Source: Methylococcus sp.
GTDB lineage: Bacteria; Pseudomonadota; Gammaproteobacteria; Methylococcales; Methylococcaceae
DNA: 45,178 nucleotides
Assembly (NCBI GenBank): GCA_007280285.1
Contig: QYQA01000062.1
Coordinates: 1 to 45,178 of the forward strand
Reading direction: 5' to 3'
In this document: positions 37,040 through 45,178 of the stretch, piece after piece
How positions within the stretch are numbered: position 1 is the stretch's first letter
How the letters are laid out: each line of letters starts with the position of its first letter
The notes under the pieces: generated by a model
Databases searched by the model: none
Told to the model about the DNA's origin: nothing
What the model saw: the letters and a program-made list of their open reading frames with translations, nothing else
Made by a program: the position numbers and the translations under genes

Positions 37040-38683
37040 ATGACTCAACCCACTCAACTTCCGGCCTGGCGCGCCCTCGAAAAACACCGGCAAGAGATGT
37101 CCGGGGTTCACATGAGGGACCTCTTTGCTGCCGACCCGCAGCGTTTCGAGCGCTTCTCCCTGACATTCAACGATATCCTGTTTGACTTTTCGAAGAACCG
37201 GGTCAGCGAGAAAACCCTGAGCCTCCTCGAGCAGCTTGCCGAAGAATCCAAGTTGTCAGCAAAAATAGACGCTATGTTCCGTGGCGCCCGCATCAACGTC
37301 ACGGAAAACCGAGCCGTTCTGCATATCGCCCTCAGGAACCGCAGCAATCGTCCCATCCTTCTCGATGGCGAGGATGTCATGCCGGATGTAAACCGGGTTC
37401 TCGGCATGATGAGACGCTTTACCGAAGCGGTTCGCTCGGGTCGCTGGAAGGGTTGCACTGGACGCTCCATCACTGACGTGGTCAACATCGGCATCGGCGG
37501 CTCTGATCTCGGCTCTCGAATGGTCGTCCAAGCCCTTTCGCCCTATGTAGATCCCTCGCTGCGCGTGCACTTCATTTCGAACGTCGATGAAGCCGATCTG
37601 GTGCAAACCCTTTTAGGTCTTGACCCTGAAACGACGCTCTTTTGCATTGCCTCGAAGACCTTTACCACCCTCGAGACCATGGCCAATGCCAAGTCCGCAA
37701 GGGAGTGGCTCCTCCGTCAAGTAAAAGACCCAGGCGCCGTCGCCAAACATTTCGTGGCCATTTCGACGAACTCTGAGAAGGTTGCAGCGTTCGGGATTGA
37801 TACCGCCAACATGTTCGAATTCTGGGACTGGGTCGGCGGCCGCTACTCGATCTGGGCAGCAATCGGACTACCCATTGCGCTGGCGGTTGGAATGGACCGT
37901 TTTGAGGCGATGCTGGAAGGCGCCCACCGCATCGACGAACATTTCAAAACCGCCCCTTTTCACCGCAACATCCCCGTCATTATGGGGTTGCTCGGCATCT
38001 GGTATGACAACTTTTTTGCGGCCGACGCCTATGCGATTCTGCCTTACGATCAATATCTCGAGCATCTGCCAGATTACCTCCAGCAAGGGGATATGGAGAG
38101 TAACGGAAAAACCGTCGACCTTGAGGGGCATCCGGTAAATTACAGTACCGGGCCGATCATTTTTGGCCAGCCAGGCACCAATGGCCAGCACGCCTTCTAC
38201 CAGCTTATGCACCAAGGCAGCGCTCTCATCCCTTGCGATTTCATCGCCGCAGCGCAGAGTCATCACAATCTCGGCGAGCACCACGAGCTTCTCATTTCGA
38301 ATTTTATTGCACAAACCGAAGCCCTGATGCTTGGAAAAACCTTCGAGGAAGCCAAGTCCGAGCTTAAAGCGGAGGGGATGACTGGCGAACGTCTTCAGGA
38401 ACTGGCGGCCGCCAAAACCTTCAGGGGCAACCGACCGTCGAACTCGATTCTCTACCGCAAGCTAACGCCCGAGACCCTCGGTAGCCTCATCGCCCTATAC
38501 GAACACAAGATTTTCGTCCAGGGCGCCATCTGGAACATCAATTCGTTTGATCAGATGGGCGTTGAACTTGGGAAGCAATTGGCCAAAAAGATTCTCAACG
38601 ACCTCGGCGGCAAGGATCCAGTCCACACCCATGACAGCTCCACCAATGCGCTTATCAATCGCTACAAGGCTCTTCGCACATGA
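37040..38683 (+). CDS. pgi: Glucose-6-phosphate isomerase
   Basis: Interconverts glucose 6-phosphate and fructose 6-phosphate. The 547-residue enzyme shows [30 protein letters not shown], the catalytic [24 protein letters not shown] and the C-terminal [13 protein letters not shown]. The length is that of the standard long Pgi. It overlaps pgl by four bases (ATGA), and pfp follows, so sugar phosphate genes are grouped. A weak TTCCTA-17-TAGGAT lies about 30-60 bases before the start. Confidence 0.97.
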   Translation: MTQPTQLPAWRALEKHRQEMSGVHMRDLFAADPQRFERFSLTFNDILFDFSKNRVSEKTLSLLEQLAEESKLSAKIDAMFRGARINVTENRAVLHIALRNRSNRPILLDGEDVMPDVNRVLGMMRRFTEAVRSGRWKGCTGRSITDVVNIGIGGSDLGSRMVVQALSPYVDPSLRVHFISNVDEADLVQTLLGLDPETTLFCIASKTFTTLETMANAKSAREWLLRQVKDPGAVAKHFVAISTNSEKVAAFGIDTANMFEFWDWVGGRYSIWAAIGLPIALAVGMDRFEAMLEGAHRIDEHFKTAPFHRNIPVIMGLLGIWYDNFFAADAYAILPYDQYLEHLPDYLQQGDMESNGKTVDLEGHPVNYSTGPIIFGQPGTNGQHAFYQLMHQGSALIPCDFIAAAQSHHNLGEHHELLISNFIAQTEALMLGKTFEEAKSELKAEGMTGERLQELAAAKTFRGNRPSNSILYRKLTPETLGSLIALYEHKIFVQGAIWNINSFDQMGVELGKQLAKKILNDLGGKDPVHTHDSSTNALINRYKALRT

Positions 38684-39438
38684 AACCATCTCGTGAACTT
38701 CATATCCTAGGCAGTGCCGATGATCTGGCCCGAGAGGCCGCCGTCAGAATCATCGATCTTGGCTCCAGCGCCATCACCGAACGCGGGCGGTTTTCGCTGG
38801 TCCTTTCAGGCGGTAGCACCCCTAGAAGACTTTACCAGCTCCTGACCCAGCCCCCTTATCGGCAGAGCCTTGACTGGTCCAAGGTGCATCTTTTCTTTGC
38901 TGACGAACGCTATGTCCCCTTTGATGACCCCGACAGCACCGTAAGACTGGTTCGAGAGACCCTATTGGCCGGTATAGCGATCCCTCCCGAGCAGTTTCAT
39001 ACCATGCCGACCCAAGACCCCGATCCGGCAGTTTCAGCCCTCGCCTACGAAAAAACGCTCAAGATCTTTTTTAAAGATCAGCCCTATGCCTTTGACCTCG
39101 TCCTTCTCGGAATGGGGCCCGATGGCCACACCGCGTCTCTTTTTCCAGGGTTTGAAGACTCTCCCCTCGCCGTGTTCGCGGTCCATAACTCGCCCAAACC
39201 GCCCCCCATCCGGTTAACGCTAAGCCTTGACACCCTAAGACAAGCCCAGTCGATCCTGTTTTTGGTCACCGGTGCTGACAAGGCCCTGACCCTTAAAGCC
39301 CTGTTCCATCAGGACAGTCAAAGCCTCACCGCCCTCCCTGCGGCCAGGGTCCATGATCGAGCCGGGCAATCGGTCTGGCTGGTGGACCCAGAAGCCGGCA
39401 GCCAACTCCACGAATTTATCGCAAATGGACCCACTTAA
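38680..39438 (+). CDS. pgl: 6-phosphogluconolactonase
   Basis: Hydrolyses 6-phosphogluconolactone in the oxidative pentose phosphate pathway. The 252-residue product matches the Pgl/DevB family: [48 protein letters not shown] and the C-terminal LVTGADKA. It overlaps pgi. zwf and gnd, the usual partners, are not seen, so the oxidative branch must be completed elsewhere or may be incomplete. Confidence 0.95.
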   Translation: MKPSRELHILGSADDLAREAAVRIIDLGSSAITERGRFSLVLSGGSTPRRLYQLLTQPPYRQSLDWSKVHLFFADERYVPFDDPDSTVRLVRETLLAGIAIPPEQFHTMPTQDPDPAVSALAYEKTLKIFFKDQPYAFDLVLLGMGPDGHTASLFPGFEDSPLAVFAVHNSPKPPPIRLTLSLDTLRQAQSILFLVTGADKALTLKALFHQDSQSLTALPAARVHDRAGQSVWLVDPEAGSQLHEFIANGPT

Positions 39439-39516
39439 TCGCTAGATAGGGTTTTTTCTGAGGCCCCGAATCCATTATCCTTTCCCGTTTTTAAACCAAC
39501 CTCTGACCACACCACC

Positions 39517-40746
39517 ATGAGCAAGCCCAAGAAAGTTGCACTCCTGACCGCCGGCGGTCTGGCCCCCTGTCTCAGCTCCGCTGTCGGCGGCCTCATTGAG
39601 CGCTACACCGAAATTGACCCCACGATCGAAATCATCGCCTACCGCAGCGGCTATAAAGGTTTACTCCTCGGGGACTCCTACAAAATCACCCCGGAAATTC
39701 GCGAAAAGGCGCCTATTCTTCACCGCTTTGGCGGTTCACCCATCGGCAACAGCCGGGTCAAGCTGACGAACGTTAAGGATTGCGTCAAACGTGGCCTGGT
39801 GGCCGAAGGGCAGGATCCTCAAAAAGTCGCGGCGGATCAGCTGATGAAGGATGGCATTGACATTCTTCACACCATTGGGGGCGATGACACCAACACCGCC
39901 GCGGCCGATCTCGCGGCCTTTTTGGCGAGGAACAATTACGGGCTCACCGTCATCGGTCTGCCTAAGACGGTGGACAATGATGTCTTCCCCATCCGGCAGT
40001 CCCTGGGGGCCTGGACGGCGGCCGAGCAAGGCGCACGTTATTTCCGCAATGTTGTTGCCGAAACCGGAGCCAACCCCAGAATGCTCATCGTCCACGAAGT
40101 CATGGGGCGGAACTGCGGCTGGCTGACGGCAGCGACCGCGGTTGAATACCGAAAACTTCTCGACCGTGAGGAATGGGTTCCAGAGATTGGATTGTCGCGA
40201 GAGGCTTATGACGTCGCGGCGGTTTTCGTCCCAGAAATGGAGGTCAACATCGCAGATGAAGCGAAGCGTCTTCGGCGCCTGATGGATCAGCACGATGCGG
40301 TGAATATCTTCATTTCAGAAGGCGCGGGCGTCGATGCCATCGTTGCCGAAATGCAGGCCAAGGGCCAGGAAGTAGCCCGCGATGCTTTCGGACACATCAA
40401 GCTCGATGCGATCAATCCTGGAAAGTGGTTTGGTGAACAGTTTGCCGAGATGCTGGGTGCTGAGAAGGTTCTGGTGCAAAAGTCGGGGTATTTTGCCCGC
40501 GCAGCAGCAGCGAATGCCGATGACCTTCGCTTAATCAAATCCTGTACCGACCTCGCGGTCGAATGCGCCTTCAAGCGGGAGTCTGGGGTCATCGGTCATG
40601 ATGAGGATAACGGTAACGTCCTCCGCGCCATTGAATTCCCAAGAATCAAAGGCGGCAAGCCTTTTGATATTGATACGCCGTGGTTTGTCGACGCCCTCAA
40701 GTCGATGGGACAAACCAAAGGGCGGAAGATCGACGTCAGCCACTAA
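39517..40746 (+). CDS. pfp: Pyrophosphate-fructose 6-phosphate 1-phosphotransferase
   Basis: Reversible phosphorylation of fructose 6-phosphate with pyrophosphate in place of ATP. The 409-residue product has PFK motifs LLTAGGLAPCLSSAVGG at the start, GGDDTNT at 121-127 and LPKTVDND at 148-155. Asp in GGDD and Lys in PKT are residues known to set pyrophosphate specificity in this family, where ATP enzymes have Gly and Gly-Thr. Downstream comes a perfect terminator. It is 78 bases after pgl. Such enzymes are common in methylotrophs and some autotrophs; they allow flow in both directions and save ATP. Confidence 0.93.
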   Translation: MSKPKKVALLTAGGLAPCLSSAVGGLIERYTEIDPTIEIIAYRSGYKGLLLGDSYKITPEIREKAPILHRFGGSPIGNSRVKLTNVKDCVKRGLVAEGQDPQKVAADQLMKDGIDILHTIGGDDTNTAAADLAAFLARNNYGLTVIGLPKTVDNDVFPIRQSLGAWTAAEQGARYFRNVVAETGANPRMLIVHEVMGRNCGWLTAATAVEYRKLLDREEWVPEIGLSREAYDVAAVFVPEMEVNIADEAKRLRRLMDQHDAVNIFISEGAGVDAIVAEMQAKGQEVARDAFGHIKLDAINPGKWFGEQFAEMLGAEKVLVQKSGYFARAAAANADDLRLIKSCTDLAVECAFKRESGVIGHDEDNGNVLRAIEFPRIKGGKPFDIDTPWFVDALKSMGQTKGRKIDVSH

Positions 40747-40762
40747 ACGTCCTCTTGGGATT

Positions 40763-40790
40763 AAAAAAGGCCGGCCTCGCCGGCCTTTTC
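40763..40790 (+). terminator. Rho-independent terminator after pfp
   Basis: AAAAGGCCGGC (40765-40775), loop ctc, GCCGGCCTTTT (40779-40789) forms a perfect 11-bp stem ending in TTTT. It separates pgi-pgl-pfp from coaBC. Confidence 0.93.
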
Positions 40791-40824
40791 ATCGCTCCCC
40801 TAGGTCAATGGAGGATCCACACCC

Positions 40825-40830
40825 TATAAT
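40825..40830 (+). promoter_or_regulatory. Candidate -10 box for coaBC
   Basis: A perfect TATAAT lies 35 bases before the TTG start and would give a leader of about 28 bases. The -35 position (near 40801-40808) is poorly conserved. Confidence 0.4.
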
Positions 40831-40864
40831 TTGACACCCCCCCGTCTTTTTCAGGACCCATGGA

Positions 40865-42047
40865 TTGAGCGTACTCAGCGACAAAAAAATTCTTCTTGGC
40901 GTCAGTGGCGGTATTGCCGCCTACAAGGCGGCCGAGCTCGTCCGCCTTCTGGTGACTGAAGGTGCCATCGTCCGGGTCGTAATGACCGAGGCCGCGACCC
41001 AATTCATCACCCCATTGACCCTTGAAGCCCTTTCAGGCTCGAAGGTTCATCGCCATCTTTTTGACGCTTCGGAAACCTCTGCGATGGGTCATATTGATCT
41101 CGCCCGCTGGGCGGATCTCATCCTCATTGCCCCAGCCTCGGCGGACCTCATCGCAAGGCTTCGCAGCGGCCTTGCCCACGACCTGCTGACCACCTTATGC
41201 CTTGCCAGCACCGCCCCTCTGTGGGTGGCGCCCGCCATGAATCGAGTGATGTGGGAGCATGCCGCGACCCAGGAGAACATCAGCATCTTAAAGTCTCGTG
41301 GGGTCCATCTCTTGGGGCCTGATCAAGGGATTCAAGCCTGTGGAGAATCGGGGCCTGGACGTCTACTTGAACCAGACCTCATCCTGAAGGGGCTGCAACA
41401 AGCCTTTAGCCGAGGACCTTGGACAGGCCTCCGACTCCTGATCAGCGCGGGCCCTACGAGGGAACCCATCGATCCCGTCCGTTATCTCAGCAACCGGAGC
41501 TCCGGCAAAATGGGGTATGCTTTAGCAAAAGCCGCCCAAGATCAGGGCGCAGCCGTCACCCTGATCTCAGGCCCGACCGCACTGACCCCGCCGAAGGTCG
41601 ATCACTTTATCAAGGTCGAAACGGCTAAAGACATGCTGGCAGCGGTCCTTCAGGGGGCCTTGACCGCTGACCTTTATATCGGCAGTGCCGCTGTCGCCGA
41701 TTACGCCCCCATCATGGCCCCTCAAAAAATCAAAAAGGGGGCGCCAACCCTAACCCTCGAACTCCAAAAGACTGTCGATATTATTGGTCAGGTTTCATCG
41801 CTCGAGCAGCGGCCTTTTACCGTCGGATTTGCTGCAGAAACCGAGAACCTTGAGGCGCATGCCTTGGTGAAACTGAAGAATAAAGGACTCGACCTGATCG
41901 CCGCCAACCCCGTCGGCGAGCATCAGGGTTTTGAGGTTGATGACAATGAACTCATGGTTTTCTGGGAGGGCGGGCAGCGCTTTTTGCCGAAGACCCCTAA
42001 GACCGATCTTGCCGCGGTATTATTGACTCTTATTCTGGAACGTTACC

Positions 42048-42067
<20 letters not shown>
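40865..42067 (+). CDS. coaBC: Bifunctional phosphopantothenoylcysteine decarboxylase/synthetase (Dfp)
   Basis: Two steps of coenzyme A synthesis: ligation of cysteine to phosphopantothenate (CoaB) and decarboxylation of the product (CoaC). The 400-residue product has the flavoprotein CoaC domain first: [37 protein letters not shown] and the [14 protein letters not shown] motif. The CoaB domain follows with [24 protein letters not shown] and the conserved KIKK. The start is TTG at 40865, with AGGA eight bases upstream. Its end overlaps dut by 20 bases, and coaBC-dut-argB is a common proteobacterial order. Confidence 0.96.
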
Positions 42068-43476
<1,409 letters not shown>

Positions 43477-43507
43477 GAGCGAGCCATCAAAGACCCCTGA
43501 TCAACAC

Positions 43508-44893
43508 TCAGATCCATGAGGATAGCCAGGCCATGGGGCGACTTGAGGGAAACCCGTAGACCCAAGGAGCGAAATAACCAAAACCGCCTATTCCAAGGAT
43601 TCCGATGCCTAAGGTGAAGCGGCGAGAGGCCGGTAGGCGATCCGCCAAATAGACCAACAGCAAGATGGCGAACACCAGCGCTGATAGGTAATGGTAAATG
43701 AACATTACGCGACCGATCCCCATGAACGGCAGGAAATTCATCAACCATCCCAGCATAAGAATACGGCCTGTGGTGCCCAAAGATCGAAGCCTGAGCCAAA
43801 GCGTGGCCTGAAAGATCGTCAACACCGCGATCGTCGATCCCCACCAGATAAAGGGGTTGCCGATAAGGGAGATGCGTTCGAGGGGGCCGCCCTGCCACAT
43901 AAAAATCGGCCTCAACATAAAAGGCCAGGTATACCAGGCCGAACTGTAAGGGTGCCCTGTCGTCATCCTGGCGTTCGCCCGAAACATCTCTTGGTTGATT
44001 TCAAGGAATTTTTTCCAGAAATTTAGGCTCGGGAGCGCTTCCCGATCGAGGGCATAGTGACTCCCCGCCAGAGTCGCCTGGAACGCCGGCGTCATGAAGT
44101 CATCACCTGGACCCGAATGCGTCAACAAGGCAAAGTGGATCCAAAATGGAAGGGTATAGATCAAGGCCGGAACAACGCCCAGAGCGACGATGACCTTGAT
44201 CATCGATATGGGTCTAAACGCCCACCCCAGACCCCACAGTCTTGCAATTTCAAGCAGCGTGATGAGGCCTAAGAACGACAACCCCGTCCATTTGATACTG
44301 AAAGCGAGGCCTGCCAGGGCCCCTGGGATGAAGAGCCCCCAAGCCGCCCCGGTTTTGGACCCACGTCGATAGGACCACAAGGCAGCAAAGCCAAAAAGAA
44401 GCAAAAAGGGGTCGAGGAGAATGAGCCTTGAAATGCCAATCAGCGCCCCATCGATGGCGATCAGAAACCCCGCCAAGGCGGCCATCTTACGGCGGTAACC
44501 AAGATCCAAAGCGAAGGCGTAGACGATCAGCGGAAGCATCGCGCCTATGAAGGCGGGAAGTCCTCTCAAGATCAGCGCCCACGTGCCGTTATAAGGGGCC
44601 GACAGTTCAAAGATAAAAGCGGGCGTGAACCCCCAAAGATAGGCCCAGCCCGCATAAATCAGTTTGCCGAGAGGTGGGTGAACATCAAAGTAATAATTCC
44701 CGGTGAAGTAACTACTCAAGTATCGTCCAAAATGGACTTCATCAAAGACGACCGTGGCCGGCGTCCCTAGACCCCAAAATCGGGTCGCAAGCCCGACCGT
44801 CAGCAGAACCAAAGGCCACCCAGCCCCGATGTTGAGACGTCTAAAGTGTTCTCGTGTCTCTTTTAGACCCACATTCCCACCGATTTTTTTCAA
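43508..44893 (-). CDS. PMT-type (GT39) protein O-mannosyltransferase-like membrane protein
   Basis: Polytopic glycosyltransferase of the dolichyl-phosphate-mannose-protein mannosyltransferase family; in bacteria these use polyprenyl-phosphate-mannose to glycosylate exported proteins. The 461-residue product has an N-terminal loop with the catalytic VVFDEVHFGRY (Asp-Glu) and YYFDVHPPLGKLIYAGWAYLWG, followed by about 9-11 transmembrane segments. Both the DE and HPPLGK motifs are characteristic. The gene is four bases after pyrE on the minus strand and inserted between argB and pyrE. The acceptor is unknown. Confidence 0.85.
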   Translation of the reverse strand: MKKIGGNVGLKETREHFRRLNIGAGWPLVLLTVGLATRFWGLGTPATVVFDEVHFGRYLSSYFTGNYYFDVHPPLGKLIYAGWAYLWGFTPAFIFELSAPYNGTWALILRGLPAFIGAMLPLIVYAFALDLGYRRKMAALAGFLIAIDGALIGISRLILLDPFLLLFGFAALWSYRRGSKTGAAWGLFIPGALAGLAFSIKWTGLSFLGLITLLEIARLWGLGWAFRPISMIKVIVALGVVPALIYTLPFWIHFALLTHSGPGDDFMTPAFQATLAGSHYALDREALPSLNFWKKFLEINQEMFRANARMTTGHPYSSAWYTWPFMLRPIFMWQGGPLERISLIGNPFIWWGSTIAVLTIFQATLWLRLRSLGTTGRILMLGWLMNFLPFMGIGRVMFIYHYLSALVFAILLLVYLADRLPASRRFTLGIGILGIGGFGYFAPWVYGFPSSRPMAWLSSWI

Positions 44894-44896
44894 TCA

Positions 44897-45178
44897 TTAG
44901 GCCTGACCGGCGACACGGTATGCCTCGATCGCCTCAAGTTCACGGTGCAATCCTGTCGCCTCGAGATAGGCCATGATATGGCCAAGGCCAACAATGCTGG
45001 TCACCCGAAGATCGAAGCTCCTGGCGACTTCCTCAACCGCAGTTCGATCGCCTTGCCCTTTTTCCTCCCGGTCCAATGCAATTAAGACACCGCATGGATG
45101 AGCGCCCGCCGCGCGAATGATGTCGACCGATTCGCGCACCGAGGTCCCTGCCGTAATAACGTCATCCAGGATCAAGAC
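44897..45178 (-). CDS. pyrE: Orotate phosphoribosyltransferase, 3' part (5' end outside window)
   Basis: Adds ribose 5-phosphate from PRPP to orotate in pyrimidine synthesis. Only about 93 C-terminal residues are in the window; the frame is open at the right edge. The PRPP-binding motif ILDDVITAGTSVRES is at the very start, followed by GVLIALDREEKGQG, both diagnostic for PyrE. The stop is four bases before the PMT-type gene, so these two are probably one transcript. In many Gammaproteobacteria pyrE follows argB on the same strand; here it is inverted. Confidence 0.93.
   Translation of the reverse strand, partial: VLILDDVITAGTSVRESVDIIRAAGAHPCGVLIALDREEKGQGDRTAVEEVARSFDLRVTSIVGLGHIMAYLEATGLHRELEAIEAYRVAGQA

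Noticed and set aside
40831-40836. TTGACA before coaBC as a -35 box
   Set aside because: No -10 follows 16-18 bases downstream; the TATAAT lies on the wrong side.

Overview
The window looks like chromosomal core genome of a Gram-negative proteobacterium, most likely a gammaproteobacterium or a close relative such as Acidithiobacillia. The support is gene content and order: leuS-lptE-holA-proA-nadD, lptD-surA-pdxA-rsmA with a divergent amgK-murU pair, and coaBC-dut-argB-(pyrE), plus bamA, rlmM, an Lpp/OprI-type lipoprotein and the argE (deacetylase) route to ornithine. DNA is moderately GC-rich and coding density is very high. Many neighbouring genes overlap by 1-4 bases, and TTG or GTG starts are common at these junctions. 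The species cannot be fixed from this sequence alone. No rRNA, tRNA, CRISPR array, prophage or insertion sequence was seen.

Layout. 1-5332 (+): 3' part of leuS, then lptE, holA, proA, nadD. 5329-12809 (-): UDP-glucuronate 4-epimerase-like gene, mobB, moeA, rlmM, phoU, then bamA behind a long structured leader. 13097-16670 (+): SH3/coiled-coil membrane protein, ilvD, argE. 16672-17283 (-): a lone MlaC/HpnM-type periplasmic protein. 17446-21006 (+): ZnuD-like TonB receptor, purD. 21103-21357 (-): small alanine-zipper lipoprotein. 21637-23271 (+): pgm. 23277-29275 (-): lptD-surA-pdxA-rsmA. 29478-31153 (+): amgK-murU. 31161-36840 (-): argH, histidine phosphatase, ArnT-like glycosyltransferase, asnB. 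37040-43476 (+): pgi, pgl, PPi-dependent phosphofructokinase, coaBC, dut, argB. 43508-45178 (-): PMT-type mannosyltransferase and the 3' part of pyrE.

How the genes work together. Envelope biogenesis dominates: BamA, LptD, LptE, SurA, the Lpp-like lipoprotein, the MlaC/HpnM protein, peptidoglycan sugar recycling by AmgK/MurU, and two polytopic glycosyltransferases. Central carbon genes (pgm, pgi, pgl, PPi-PFK) suggest a reversible, pyrophosphate-linked hexose phosphate pathway. Amino acid and cofactor genes (argB, argE, argH, proA, ilvD, purD, pyrE, pdxA, nadD, coaBC, moeA, mobB) indicate a prototroph.

I did not find a convincing new multi-gene system. The items most worth a second look are regulatory: an AT-rich dyad over the -10 of the ZnuD-like receptor, a terminator-like hairpin with eight Ts directly before amgK, alternative hairpins and a long leader between phoU and bamA, and a hairpin spanning both stop codons of convergent argE and the MlaC/HpnM gene. 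Protein-level oddities are a duplicated Trp/Cys module in the LptD N-terminus and a bacterial PMT between argB and pyrE.
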